From positions 80,111 through 144,110 of the forward strand of contig NZ_VDOR01000007.1 in assembly GCF_007666205.1 (NCBI RefSeq): DNA of 64,000 nucleotides, in the 5' to 3' direction. Numbering within the stretch: position 1 is the first letter of the stretch; each line of letters starts with the position of its first letter. Below, piece by piece: positions 19,645 to 29,844 of this stretch. The position numbers were made by a program, and so were the translations under genes. Origin of the DNA: Kocuria palustris. Lineage in GTDB: Bacteria; Actinomycetota; Actinomycetes; Actinomycetales; Micrococcaceae. The notes beneath the pieces were generated by a model, which did no database searches, had not been told where the DNA came from, and saw only the letters and a list, made by a program, of their open reading frames with translations.

Positions 19645-20265
19645 ATGGCCAAGCTGTACTTCCGCTACGGCGCGATGAACTCCGGCAAGTCGACCGCCCT
19701 GCTGCAGGCCGCGTTCAACTACGAGGAGCGGGGCCAGCGGGTCCTGCTCGCCAAGCCGGCGATCGACACGAAGGGCGAGGCCACCATCTCCTCGCGCCTG
19801 GGCCTGGCCCGGGAGGTCGATCTGCTGCTGCGCCCCGAGGACGACGTCCGCGCCCGCTTCCGCGACGCCGCGGCCGGGACCGATCCCGAGGCCCTGCTCG
19901 AGACCGTCGACGTGCCGCCCGTGGCCTGCCTGCTCGTCGACGAGGCCCAGTTCCTGGGCCCCGGGCAGGTGGACGACCTGCTGCGCATCGCCGTGCTCGA
20001 CGGCGTCCCGGTGCTCGCCTACGGCATCCGCGGCGACTTCCGCACCCGGTCGTTCCCGGGCTCCGGCCGGCTCATGGAGATCGCCCACACGCTCGAGGAG
20101 CTCAAGACGATCTGCCGCTGCGGCCGCAAGGCGATGTTCAACGCCCGCTCCGCGGACGGGCGCTTCGTGCTCGACGGCGATCAGGTCGCGATCGACGGCG
20201 AGGTCGCCTACGAGTCCCTGTGCGCGGCCTGCTACCTGGAGCGGAGCGGGGGCCGGCTCGGCTGA
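19645..20265 (+). CDS. tdk: Thymidine kinase (type II, zinc-binding)
   Basis: A 206-aa enzyme that phosphorylates thymidine to dTMP in the salvage pathway. P-loop GAMNSGKST is at about 8-16, DEAQFL is the Walker B with the catalytic Glu, and the C-terminal zinc site is formed by CRCGRKAMF and CAACY. The length is typical. The ATG starts one base after the XPB stop, so it is the last gene of that operon. Its place beside a repair helicase is of unclear meaning. Confidence 0.93.
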   Translation: MAKLYFRYGAMNSGKSTALLQAAFNYEERGQRVLLAKPAIDTKGEATISSRLGLAREVDLLLRPEDDVRARFRDAAAGTDPEALLETVDVPPVACLLVDEAQFLGPGQVDDLLRIAVLDGVPVLAYGIRGDFRTRSFPGSGRLMEIAHTLEELKTICRCGRKAMFNARSADGRFVLDGDQVAIDGEVAYESLCAACYLERSGGRLG

Positions 20266-20276
20266 ACGGCCCGGGG

Positions 20277-20314
20277 CGTCCAAGGAACGTCCTCATGGCG
20301 TCCAGACGACGTCC
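20277..20314 (+). promoter_or_regulatory. Four CGTCC direct repeats at exact 11-bp spacing: likely response-regulator operator
   Basis: CGTCC occurs at 20277, 20288, 20299 and 20310, each start exactly 11 bp after the last; three of the four continue with A. This is one DNA turn per half-site, as in OmpR/PhoB-type binding arrays. The array ends about 12 bp before a weak -10 (GACACT, 20327-20332), placing it over the -35 region of the following response-regulator gene. Autoregulation is inferred. Confidence 0.7.
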
Positions 20315-20339
20315 AGGAGACTCCGAGACACTGGGACCC

Positions 20340-21053
20340 GTGAACAACAGCACCCCTGAAGCAAAGCTCCTGGTCGTCGACGACGAGCCCAACATCCTCG
20401 AACTGCTCGCCACCTCGCTGAAGTTCGCGGGCTTCGAGGTCGTCACCGCCGCGAACGGCCGCGACGCGATCACGCGCGCCCAGGAGGAGAACCCCGATCT
20501 GGTCGTCCTGGACGTCATGCTCCCGGACCTGGACGGCTTCGCCGTCACGCGGAAGCTGCGCGCCGAGGGCCGCACCTTCCCGATCGTCTTCCTGACCGCC
20601 AAGGACGACACCGAGGACAAGGTCCAGGGCCTGACCGTCGGCGGCGACGACTACGTCACCAAGCCCTTCAGCCTGGACGAGGTCGTGGCCCGCATCCGCG
20701 CCGTGCTGCGCCGCACGGCGCCCGCGGAGGAGGACGACTCGCGGCTGCGCGTCGACGACCTCGTGCTGGACGACGACGCGCACGAGGTCTATCGCGGGGA
20801 GCGCGAGATCGACCTCTCGCCGACCGAGTTCAAGCTGCTGCGCTACCTGATGCTCAACCCCAACCGCGTGCTCTCCAAGGCCCAGATCCTGGATCACGTG
20901 TGGGAGTACGACTTCAACGGCGACGCCTCGATCGTCGAGTCCTACATCTCCTACCTGCGCCGCAAGATCGACAACGATCCCGATCTGCCCCCGCTGATCC
21001 ACACCAAGCGCGGCGTCGGCTATCTGCTGCGCACGGCCCACAAGAACGGCTGA
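20340..21053 (+). CDS. OmpR-family response regulator
   Basis: A 237-aa two-component response regulator. The receiver domain has the acidic pocket VVDDEP (12-17), phospho-acceptor Asp58 in VVLDVMLPDLDG and Lys108 in TKPF. The C-terminal winged helix (about 130-235) includes LSPTEFKLLRYLM and RKIDNDPDLPPLIHTKRGVGYLLR. It resembles the TcrX/PrrA-like group of actinobacteria. I chose GTG 20340 because the alternative ATG at 20295 lies inside the repeat array. The cognate kinase gene follows after 103 bp. Confidence 0.92.
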   Translation: MNNSTPEAKLLVVDDEPNILELLATSLKFAGFEVVTAANGRDAITRAQEENPDLVVLDVMLPDLDGFAVTRKLRAEGRTFPIVFLTAKDDTEDKVQGLTVGGDDYVTKPFSLDEVVARIRAVLRRTAPAEEDDSRLRVDDLVLDDDAHEVYRGEREIDLSPTEFKLLRYLMLNPNRVLSKAQILDHVWEYDFNGDASIVESYISYLRRKIDNDPDLPPLIHTKRGVGYLLRTAHKNG

Positions 21054-21156
21054 GCGCATCCGCAGCACCCCGGCGGCGGCGCACGCCGTCGGCGCCCCTG
21101 CCCGCCGTCCTGGGATGATGTCCGTCGTCCTCACCTCGCCGACGGAGGTCTGAACC

Positions 21157-23277
21157 GTGGAGAACCTCACCGCGCGCTGGCGCTCGTCGTCGCTGCGGAC
21201 GCAGCTGATGGCCCTGACCGGGCTGCTGCTGATGCCCTCGATCCTGCTCACGAGCTTCGTGTCCATCTCGGTGGTGCGCGATTCGCTCGTCAACTCGATC
21301 GACAACGAGCTGCGCGGCTCCCTCAACACGGTCTCGACGGCGCTCATGGCCGACATGCTCGGCTCCCCCAGCGCGAACGTCGGGACCCGCGGCTACCTGG
21401 TGGACTCCGAGGGCGAGGTGGTCGCGCAGGTCGGATCGAACGCCCCGGGCGTCGTCGACCCCGGGGATCCCGACCTCTCGAGCTTCACGCGCGAGCTCGT
21501 GCTGCAGACGGAGCAGACCGGGCTGACCGTGAGCTCGGCCGATGATGCCGACGGCTCCTGGCGGGTGATCGCCGCCCCGCAGGCCGACTCCGAGTACTCG
21601 GTCGTCGTGGCCGAGCCCCTCGGCTGGGCCAACGGCATGATCTCGGCCGTCACGCTGCTGACCCTGAGCTTCGGGGCCGCGACCCTGCTCGTGGCCCTGA
21701 CGATCGGCTGGATCCTCATCACCCGGGCCTTCACGCCGCTGAAGCGGGTCGAGGCCACGGCCGCGGCGATCGCCGCCGGCGACCTCTCCCAGCGCATCTC
21801 CGGCTACAGCTCGGCCACGGAGGTCGGGCAGCTGTCCATGTCGCTGAACCGCATGCTCGGGCACATCGAGGACGCCTTCGAGGCACGCACCCTCTCCGAG
21901 AACCGGCTGCGCCAGTTCGTGGCCGACGCCTCCCACGAGCTGCGCACCCCGCTGGTGTCGATCCGCGGCTACTCCGAGCTCTACCGCCACGGCGCGTTCC
22001 AGGACGAGGAGCAGGTCGCGCAGGCGATGGGGCGCATCGAGTCCGAGGCCACCCGGATGACCCAGCTCGTGGAGGACCTGCTCTCGCTGGCTCGCGTGGA
22101 CAACGGCCGCGCCCTCGAGATCACCGACGTCGACCTGCTGGTCCTGGCCCACGACGCCGCCGCCGACTTCGCGGCGGCATGGCCGGATCGCCGCATCACG
22201 GTCCTGGGACCCGACGACAGCGCCGCCCAGCCCGTGTGGACCCGCGGTGACGACGCCCGGCTGCGCCAGGTCATCGTCAACCTGATGACGAACGCGGTGC
22301 GCTACACCCCGCAGGGCACCGCTCTCGAGATCGTCGTCGAGAACCCGTCGTTCGACGCCGTCCCCCAGGAGCAGCAGCCCGCCGTGCCCGCCGACGAGCC
22401 CGCCCCCGAATGGCTCGCGCAGATCAAGATCCGCGACCACGGCCCCGGCATCCGCGGCGCGGACCGCACCCGGATCTTCGAGCGCTTCTACCGCGCGGAC
22501 ACCTCCCGCACCCGGGAGACCGGCGGCACCGGCCTGGGGCTGTCGATCGTCGCCTCGGTCGTGGGCCAACACGGCGGCGTGGTCACACTCGAGGACACCC
22601 CGGGCGGCGGGGCCACGTTCATCGTGACGCTGCCCGGCGGCGAAGCCGGCGAGGCCGCCATCCAGCATGCGGCCGACGCCGACGACCCCGCCGACCAGGC
22701 GCTCCGGCCTCGCTCCGGCAGCGACCGGCAGGACCGCTCCGAGGGGACCGCCTGGTACTCGCGCACCGCGCGCAGCTCCTCGCGGCGGAAGGCCCCGGCC
22801 GCGCAGGAGCAGCTCGAGCGGCAGCGCCGCGCGGCCGAGAAGAGCCGGGGCCCCGCCGGGCGCCGGATGCGCCGCGGCGTCCGCCGCGCCGCCCCGGCCG
22901 CGGACGCCGTCGAGCAGGTCCCCGAGCAGCGCATCGCGCAGGGCCCTGAAACGAGTGCCGAGCAGACCGGACCGGCCCGCTCGGGGACGGCCGGCGCCTC
23001 GGCTGCTGCCGCGGGCAGCGCCGGGGACGCCCACGACCCGGTCCGTCGGGAGCAGGACCGGGCGGAGCAGGTCCCCGAGCGGAGCGGGCCGGCGCGGGCG
23101 CAGGACGAGCAGGCCGGCGAGTCCCGGAGCCCGCAGGATCCGAGCCGCGGAGGCCTGGACGAGGCCGACGACCTGCCGCCGATCCCGGAGATCGACGACG
23201 ACGATCCGAGCATCATCGACGACACCGGGGACCTGCCGGATCCCGGGGGCCCGGATCCGGACGACCCCCGGCGCTGA
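21157..23277 (+). CDS. Sensor histidine kinase with long acidic C-terminal tail
   Basis: A 706-aa membrane kinase. Two helices (about 16-38 and 168-190) flank an extracytoplasmic sensor domain; HAMP follows (about 190-245), then HisKA with phospho-His260 in ASHELRTPL, and the ATPase with N box (VNLMTNAVRYTP), G1 (DHGPGIRG), F box and G2 (GTGLGLSIV), ending near 494. The remaining 212 residues are disordered, rich in Arg/Ala/Gln and then Asp/Pro, which is unusual for this family. GTG 21157 follows GGAGG. It is the partner of the upstream regulator. Confidence 0.9.
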   Translation: MENLTARWRSSSLRTQLMALTGLLLMPSILLTSFVSISVVRDSLVNSIDNELRGSLNTVSTALMADMLGSPSANVGTRGYLVDSEGEVVAQVGSNAPGVVDPGDPDLSSFTRELVLQTEQTGLTVSSADDADGSWRVIAAPQADSEYSVVVAEPLGWANGMISAVTLLTLSFGAATLLVALTIGWILITRAFTPLKRVEATAAAIAAGDLSQRISGYSSATEVGQLSMSLNRMLGHIEDAFEARTLSENRLRQFVADASHELRTPLVSIRGYSELYRHGAFQDEEQVAQAMGRIESEATRMTQLVEDLLSLARVDNGRALEITDVDLLVLAHDAAADFAAAWPDRRITVLGPDDSAAQPVWTRGDDARLRQVIVNLMTNAVRYTPQGTALEIVVENPSFDAVPQEQQPAVPADEPAPEWLAQIKIRDHGPGIRGADRTRIFERFYRADTSRTRETGGTGLGLSIVASVVGQHGGVVTLEDTPGGGATFIVTLPGGEAGEAAIQHAADADDPADQALRPRSGSDRQDRSEGTAWYSRTARSSSRRKAPAAQEQLERQRRAAEKSRGPAGRRMRRGVRRAAPAADAVEQVPEQRIAQGPETSAEQTGPARSGTAGASAAAAGSAGDAHDPVRREQDRAEQVPERSGPARAQDEQAGESRSPQDPSRGGLDEADDLPPIPEIDDDDPSIIDDTGDLPDPGGPDPDDPRR

Positions 23278-23349
23278 CTCCGCGGCGGGCCGGCCCCCGT
23301 CCCCGCGGGCGACGGCGCTCCCCCGCGCCGGTCCGGTCAAGGAACGGGC

Positions 23350-24396
23350 TCAGGACTCCAGGGTCACCTGATGGTGGCGCAGCTGCCACTGGCCCAGCTC
23401 GTTGCGCGAGTCCTCGCGCGTCCAGAGCGAGGAGTGGACGGACGAGCCCCAGCCGCCCACCACGTGGACCGTCAGCTGCACGGCGTTGCGGCCCAGCGGC
23501 AGCAGGCCCACCAGATGCAGGTCGGCGGAGGCGTCCCCGTCCTGGAGGCTCTCGGGCTCCTCGGGGCGCCCGTCCGCGCCGACGAGGATCGCCTCCGGGT
23601 GGAGATCCGCCGGGACCAGGCCTTCGGTCAGGCGCCTGCGCTCGAGGGCGTGGACCTCCTGGGCGATGCTGGGCCCGGCGGCCAGGTCCTCGGACTGGCG
23701 GTCCAGGGCGGAGAGCAGATCCGGATCCGGATCCCCCAGGTCCTCGCGCTGGTCCTCTCCCGCCCCCGGAGCGGGCCTCGCCTCCCCCGACGGCGAGACG
23801 GCCGCAGCCGAGGGGGAGACCGCGGGCGAATCGGCCGGCTGCTCAGCCTGCTCGTCCCGGGCATCCGGCAGCGCGACCGCGGCGGCCTCGTCCGAGGCGG
23901 CCTCGAGCCGGGCCCGGGGGTCCTCCGCCCGGGCCAGTGCGAGTCCCGGGCCCTCCTCCGGCTGCCTGCCGGCCTGGAAGGCCTTGGCGGCGGCATTCGC
24001 GCGGGCGTCGGCGGCCTCGTTGAGGTCGTGGCCGGCATGCCCCTTGACCCACTCGAAGGACACGTCGCGGCCCTTCATGGCAGCGTCGAGGGCCTTCATG
24101 AGCTCGACGTTGAGCACGGGCCTGCCGTCGCCCTTCTTCCAGCCCTTCTTCTTCCAGCCCTTCATCCACTTGGTGATCGAGTTGATCACGTACTGGCTGT
24201 CGCACAGCACACGCAGCGGCTCGCCCAGATCCGCGGTGGCCTCCAGCAGGTCCAGGACGGCCTGCAGCTCGCCCATGTTGTTGGTCCCGTGCGGCCACCC
24301 GCCGCTGCGCCAGTTGGAGTCGTCGATGTACCAGGCCCAGCCCGCGGGGCCGGGATTGCCCAGAGCGGAGCCGTCGGCGGCTGCGGTGATCGTCAT
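23350..24396 (-). CDS. rnhA: Ribonuclease HI fused to a C-terminal NTF2-like (DUF4440-type) domain
   Basis: A 348-aa protein. Residues 1-145 are RNase HI, which cuts the RNA of RNA-DNA hybrids: DGSALGNPGPAGWAW holds the first catalytic Asp, NNMGELQAV the Glu, VLCDSQYVINS the second Asp, and NEAADARANAAA the last Asp. A disordered Ala/Pro/Glu linker (about 146-235) leads to a C-terminal module (about 240-348) with HPEAILVGADGR and SSLWTREDSRNELGQW, resembling DUF4440/SnoaL-type folds. The second assignment is by pattern only. The weak -10-like CACAGT lies six bases before the ATG. Confidence 0.85.
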   Translation of the reverse strand: MTITAAADGSALGNPGPAGWAWYIDDSNWRSGGWPHGTNNMGELQAVLDLLEATADLGEPLRVLCDSQYVINSITKWMKGWKKKGWKKGDGRPVLNVELMKALDAAMKGRDVSFEWVKGHAGHDLNEAADARANAAAKAFQAGRQPEEGPGLALARAEDPRARLEAASDEAAAVALPDARDEQAEQPADSPAVSPSAAAVSPSGEARPAPGAGEDQREDLGDPDPDLLSALDRQSEDLAAGPSIAQEVHALERRRLTEGLVPADLHPEAILVGADGRPEEPESLQDGDASADLHLVGLLPLGRNAVQLTVHVVGGWGSSVHSSLWTREDSRNELGQWQLRHHQVTLES

Positions 24397-24439
24397 GCGC
24401 CCACTGTGACATGCAGGACCGACAGCACAGCGCGCACGA

Positions 24440-24477
24440 CGACGGGCTCCGATCCCCGTGGGGATCGGAGCCCGTCG
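24440..24477. terminator. Perfect 18-bp hairpin between rnhA and groEL
   Basis: CGACGGGCTCCGATCCCC (24440-24457) and GGGGATCGGAGCCCGTCG (24460-24477) pair completely around a GT loop. It lies 48 bp past the groEL stop and is its likely terminator. Confidence 0.8.
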
Positions 24478-24524
24478 AGCTCGCTGGGACGCGCGGGCGC
24501 GTCAGCGACGACGCCGGGGCGTCA

Positions 24525-26177
<1,653 letters not shown>

Positions 26178-26339
26178 TCAGTCTGACTCCCACCGACCCG
26201 CTGCCCGCGACGGACGGGGCGCTTCAGCTCCTGCGGGATCTGCCCGCGGGCGCCTGCCCCTCAGTGAGGCGGTGGCTTCCACTCCTGCGTCGGGCGGATC
26301 CGCCGGCCGCAGCGAGGCCGGCTGGCAGTCTGCTCGACT

Positions 26340-26383
26340 GAGTGCCAGTTCCATTATTGGCACTCGCACCCATCGAGTGCAAA
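26340..26383 (-). promoter_or_regulatory. groEL promoter with CIRCE operator and a third half-site
   Basis: TTGGCACTC-N9-GAGTGCAAA (26357-26383) closely matches CIRCE (TTAGCACTC-N9-GAGTGCTAA), the HrcA operator. A further GAGTGCCA half-site lies at 26340-26347. Read on the minus strand, TTGCAC (-35, inside the outer CIRCE arm), an 18-bp spacer and AATAAT (-10) form a promoter, so CIRCE covers the -35 to -10 region and the third half-site falls at the transcript start. The leader would be about 185 nt. Confidence 0.85.
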
Positions 26384-26401
26384 CCCCTGAGCGCTTCCGA
26401 C

Positions 26402-27139
26402 TCAGGATTCACCCTGGGCGGACGCCCCGTGCCACGGCGCCCGCTCCCACTCCTCCCGGAGCATCCCGTAGATCATGCGGTCGTGGTGGACGCCCTCGAC
26501 CATGCGGGCCCGGCGGATGCGCGCCTCCTCCGCGAACCCGAGCTTCTGCGCGACCCGGCACATGCCCACGTTGCCGCTCCACGTCTCCAGATCGACGCGA
26601 TCGGCCTCGGCGGTCCGGAACAGGAGATCGACCCACAGCCGCAGGGCCTCCGAGCCGTACCCGCCGGACCAGAACTCGGGCGGGTAGATCGAGATCCCGA
26701 TCGAGTGCAGCGGCAGAAGGTGCGTGCCGGTCCCGGGGTCCGCGGTGGGGGCCTCCGCGTGGTACCAGGACACCTGGCCCAGGAAGCGGTCGCTGCCCTG
26801 CTCGGCGATCACCGCGGTGTCGCGCACCCGCGGCCAGTCGCCGGTGCGCACCCGCGCCCCGAGCCTGCCGAGCCAGCGCTGGGCGGACTCCGCGGTGAAG
26901 TTCGGGTAGAAGGGCCCGTCGGTGCGCTGCCACTCGTGCTCGCCGCCGCCCGGCGGCGGCATGATCCAGCGTTCGTAGACGGGGAGGTCCTCGGCGCGCC
27001 AGTCGCGCAGGCGCACGAGGCGGCCCTCGACCGCCAGCGGCGCCGTGCGCGAGCCGCCGTCTGGCGACCGGTCCGGCGCGGGCTGCGGGGCCTGGCCGGG
27101 GACCTGCTCCTGGTCGGCGCCGCGCCCCTGCGCGGGCAT
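26402..27139 (-). CDS. GNAT-family N-acetyltransferase
   Basis: A 245-aa acetyltransferase of the RimJ/RimL-like group, which moves an acetyl group from acetyl-CoA to an amine. After a Pro/Gln-rich N-terminus (1-36), the core shows [32 protein letters not shown] (acetyl-CoA loop near 150-168) and [20 protein letters not shown] with the family's conserved Asn. The target is unknown. Its start overlaps the stop of the upstream LytR_C gene by one base, so the two form an operon. Confidence 0.85.
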   Translation of the reverse strand: MPAQGRGADQEQVPGQAPQPAPDRSPDGGSRTAPLAVEGRLVRLRDWRAEDLPVYERWIMPPPGGGEHEWQRTDGPFYPNFTAESAQRWLGRLGARVRTGDWPRVRDTAVIAEQGSDRFLGQVSWYHAEAPTADPGTGTHLLPLHSIGISIYPPEFWSGGYGSEALRLWVDLLFRTAEADRVDLETWSGNVGMCRVAQKLGFAEEARIRRARMVEGVHHDRMIYGMLREEWERAPWHGASAQGES

Positions 27140-28017
27140 CAGAGGCCCCCCGCCTGATCGGCCGGCGCCTGCTCACCGGGCACCTGAGGCACCGCGTCCT
27201 CGCCGGGCGCCTGCGGCACTGCATCCGCCCCTGGCGCCGGAGCGAGCGGCTGCTCGGCCGCGTCCTCGGCCGGAGCCCCCGGCACGTCCTCGACGGGGGC
27301 ATCGGCCTGCTCCTCCGGCAGGACCGGGTCGGCGGGATCCGCCCCGGGCTGCCCGGGGCCCGCCTCGGCCACCCCGCTCTCCGGGGCCCGGCCGCCGCTG
27401 CGATCGAGCACCTCCTGGCCGAGGTCCTCGCCCACGACGACGACCAGCGGATAGGCGATGGCGTCGTCGGCCTGGGTCTGCTCGATGCCCATGGCCTCGG
27501 CGATCCGCTGCGCCTGCTCCTCGGTGTCGCCCGTGACGCCGTCGCCGGCGTAGTAGACGACGCTGTCCGCGGAGGGCATGCCCCAGTTGCCGGTCGCGAT
27601 GATCTCCCAGTCCAGGTCGGCCAGCTCGCTCCCGGCGGCCCCGGCGACGCCGTCCAGCGAGGTGGCGTTGAAGACGCCGACCTGCTCGGCGTCCTCGGGA
27701 GCGGCGGTCTCGGCCGCTGTCTGCCCGTCCTCGGGCTCGGCGGAGGCCGACGGCGCCGGCGACGACGTCGCGGCGGGCGGCTCCGGGGCCGCGAGTCCGC
27801 GCGGCTCGCCGCTGAGGGTGCTGTGGACGTATCCCGCGGCCCCGAGCAGCAGGCCCAGGGAGCCGACCACGACCATGGCCTTCAGACCGGCGGGGGTCCT
27901 GCGCGGCGCCGCCCCGACCGGGCGGTGGGCGCCCTGGCGGGGGCCGTCCTCCGGGACGTCGTCGAAGACGTCCCGCGGCTGCTCGCGGATCTCGGACCAC
28001 GGGGGCTGTGAGCTCAT
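27139..28017 (-). CDS. Membrane-anchored protein with LytR C-terminal (LytR_C) domain
   Basis: A 292-aa type II membrane protein: cytosolic Pro/Arg-rich N-terminus (1-45), one helix (about 47-66), a low-complexity Pro/Ser/Ala linker, then an external LytR_C-like domain (about 110-205: VGVFNATSLDGVAG, WEIIATGNWG, VVYYAGDG). The C-terminus is a Pro/Ala/Gly/Asp repeat region (PQAPGEDAVPQVPGEQAP). LytR_C domains are linked to cell-wall polymer proteins; role unproven. ATG 28015-28017 has GGGAGG nine bases upstream. Confidence 0.75.
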   Translation of the reverse strand: MSSQPPWSEIREQPRDVFDDVPEDGPRQGAHRPVGAAPRRTPAGLKAMVVVGSLGLLLGAAGYVHSTLSGEPRGLAAPEPPAATSSPAPSASAEPEDGQTAAETAAPEDAEQVGVFNATSLDGVAGAAGSELADLDWEIIATGNWGMPSADSVVYYAGDGVTGDTEEQAQRIAEAMGIEQTQADDAIAYPLVVVVGEDLGQEVLDRSGGRAPESGVAEAGPGQPGADPADPVLPEEQADAPVEDVPGAPAEDAAEQPLAPAPGADAVPQAPGEDAVPQVPGEQAPADQAGGL

Positions 28018-28096
28018 GGCCGACATCCTCCCATCGGCAGGCCCGCCGGCGCGCATCCCGACCCGGCGGGCGGGGCGGGACGGGGCCGCGAGCGGC

Positions 28097-28324
28097 TCAC
28101 GAATCCCGCTGCTCGCTCAGCCGCCGCGCCAGGGCGGGCTCCGCCTGCCAGGCCAGGGGACTGTCCAGCAGCGCGTTGAGCCGCTGGTAGTACTCGGTCA
28201 CCGGAAGCCCCAGCTCCGCGCGGATGGTGCGCTCCTTGGCCCCCTGGTACTTGAACCGCCGCTTCTCGAGCTCGAGGATCGCGCGCTGCGTGGCGTCGAG
28301 GCCAGGGGCCGGCTCGCTCGTCAC
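28097..28324 (-). CDS. DUF3263 protein
   Basis: A 75-aa protein of the actinobacterial DUF3263 family, recognised from ILELEKRRFKYQGAKE and YYQRLNALLD. It is mostly helical and likely nucleic-acid binding (helix-turn-helix-like), but its function is unknown. The GTG start (28322-28324) has AGGAG upstream and overlaps the SDR stop by four bases (GTGA), so it is the second gene of that operon. Confidence 0.85.
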   Translation of the reverse strand: MTSEPAPGLDATQRAILELEKRRFKYQGAKERTIRAELGLPVTEYYQRLNALLDSPLAWQAEPALARRLSEQRDS

Positions 28325-29046
28325 CGCTGCTCCTGCCGGGGCCGCACCGAGACGGTGGTGAGCTGCATGTCCGCAGGGGCGTCGACGGCGGCCCGGATCG
28401 CCGCGGCCACGGACTCGGGGCGGATGTACTCGTCCTGCCGGTAGGGCTTGCCGATCGAGTCGTGGATGCCCTGCAGCATGGGGGTGTCCGTGGGCCCCGG
28501 GTGGACCGAGGCCACCCGGATGCGGTCCGGCTCGACCTCCTTGCGCAGCGAGTCCGCCAGGGCGCGCAGCGCGAACTTGGACGCGGCGTAGACGACATTG
28601 CCGTCGCTGGCGGTGAACCCCGCCCCGGAGTTGAGCAGGACCACGGTGCCCTCCGCGCGGCGCAGCGCCGGCAGGGCCAGGCGGGTCAGCTCCGCGGGCA
28701 CCATGACGTTGAGCTCGAGCTGGGCCCGCCAGTCCTCCGGGCGCGCGGACTCCACGGTCGCCCGGTGGCCGAGGGCCGCGGCGTGCACGAGGACGTCGAG
28801 CCGCTCGAGGCCCTCGACCAGCCGCGGCAGGGCAGCGAAGTCCGTGAGATCGGCGCGCACGGGCTCGGCGCCGTCGGGCAGCCGCTCGAGCGCCTCCGGA
28901 TCGCGCCCGACGGCGAGGACCCGGTGATCCGGGACCAGCCGTTCGACGGCGGCTCGTCCGATGCCGCTCGTGGCGCCGGTGACGAGCGCGACGGGTCGCT
29001 CCCCCGGTGCCTGTGCCCTGCTGCCTGCAGCGGTCGTATCGCTCAT
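28321..29046 (-). CDS. Short-chain dehydrogenase/reductase
   Basis: A 241-aa classical SDR oxidoreductase using NAD(P)H. The cofactor motif is TGATSGIGRAAVE (about 21-33), the Asn-Ala-Gly equivalent reads HAAALG, and the catalytic residues are Ser in LLNSGAGFT and Tyr/Lys in VVYAASKFAL. The substrate cannot be read from sequence. TACAGT six bases before the ATG suggests a leaderless start. It is divergent from ung and coupled to the DUF3263 gene. Confidence 0.85.
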   Translation of the reverse strand: MSDTTAAGSRAQAPGERPVALVTGATSGIGRAAVERLVPDHRVLAVGRDPEALERLPDGAEPVRADLTDFAALPRLVEGLERLDVLVHAAALGHRATVESARPEDWRAQLELNVMVPAELTRLALPALRRAEGTVVLLNSGAGFTASDGNVVYAASKFALRALADSLRKEVEPDRIRVASVHPGPTDTPMLQGIHDSIGKPYRQDEYIRPESVAAAIRAAVDAPADMQLTTVSVRPRQEQR

Positions 29047-29140
29047 GGCGCCACTGTAGGCCGGGGCTGCGACAGCGCGGGAGCTCCTGGCCCCCCGCAC
29101 CCGGGCGGCGCGGCGCCGGCGGGGTCCCTAGAGTGGCCCC

Positions 29141-29839
29141 ATGACCAGCCAGGACACCACCAGCTCCCGACCCGACCTGTCGGAGATCATGGCCGACGAC
29201 TGGGCGGAGGCCCTGCGCCCGGTCGAGGGGATCATCCACGAGATGGGCGACTTCCTGCGCGCCGAGCACGCGCAGGGCGTGCGCACGTTCCCCCCGGGCC
29301 CCGAGATCCTCCGCGCCTTCCGGGAGCCCATGGCCGACGTCCGCGTCCTCGTCGTCGGGCAGGACCCCTACCCCACCCCCGGGCACGCGATGGGCCTGTC
29401 GTTCTCGGTGCGCCCCGATGTGCGCCCGCTGCCGCGCTCGCTGCAGAACATCTACCGCGAGCTCGAGGACGATCTCGGCATCCCGCCGGCCGAGCACGGC
29501 GACCTCAGCGCCTGGACCCGGCAGGGCGTCATGCTGCTCAACCGATGCCTCACCGTGCGCTCGGGGACCCCGGCCTCGCACCACGGCAAGGGGTGGGAGG
29601 CCGTCACCGAGTGCGCCATCCGGGCCCTGGGAGCTCGCGGCGGACCCCTCGTCGGGCTGCTGTGGGGCCGTCCGGCCCGGCAGACCGCGCCGTGGCTGGG
29701 CGGCGCCCCGATCGTGGAGTCCGCCCACCCCTCCCCGCTGTCGGCCTCCCGCGGCTTCTTCGGCTCCCGGCCGTTCTCCCGGGTCGACGAGCTGCTCGAG
29801 CAGCAGGGCTCCGCCGCGATCGACTGGCGCATAGGCTGA
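29141..29839 (+). CDS. ung: Uracil-DNA glycosylase, family 1
   Basis: A 232-aa base-excision repair enzyme that removes uracil from DNA. The water-activating loop [18 protein letters not shown] is at about 73-90, the uracil-binding Asn is in [10 protein letters not shown], and the DNA-intercalating loop is [14 protein letters not shown] near the end. Length is typical. TAGAGT followed by six bases and the ATG indicates a leaderless transcript. Confidence 0.96.
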   Translation: MTSQDTTSSRPDLSEIMADDWAEALRPVEGIIHEMGDFLRAEHAQGVRTFPPGPEILRAFREPMADVRVLVVGQDPYPTPGHAMGLSFSVRPDVRPLPRSLQNIYRELEDDLGIPPAEHGDLSAWTRQGVMLLNRCLTVRSGTPASHHGKGWEAVTECAIRALGARGGPLVGLLWGRPARQTAPWLGGAPIVESAHPSPLSASRGFFGSRPFSRVDELLEQQGSAAIDWRIG

Positions 29840-29844
29840 AGCGC

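Noticed and set aside
20295..20339. ATG 20295 as the response-regulator start, with AAGGA seven bases upstream
   Set aside because: It lies within the CGTCC repeat array and adds residues not typical of the family; GTG 20340 gives a normal N-terminus.
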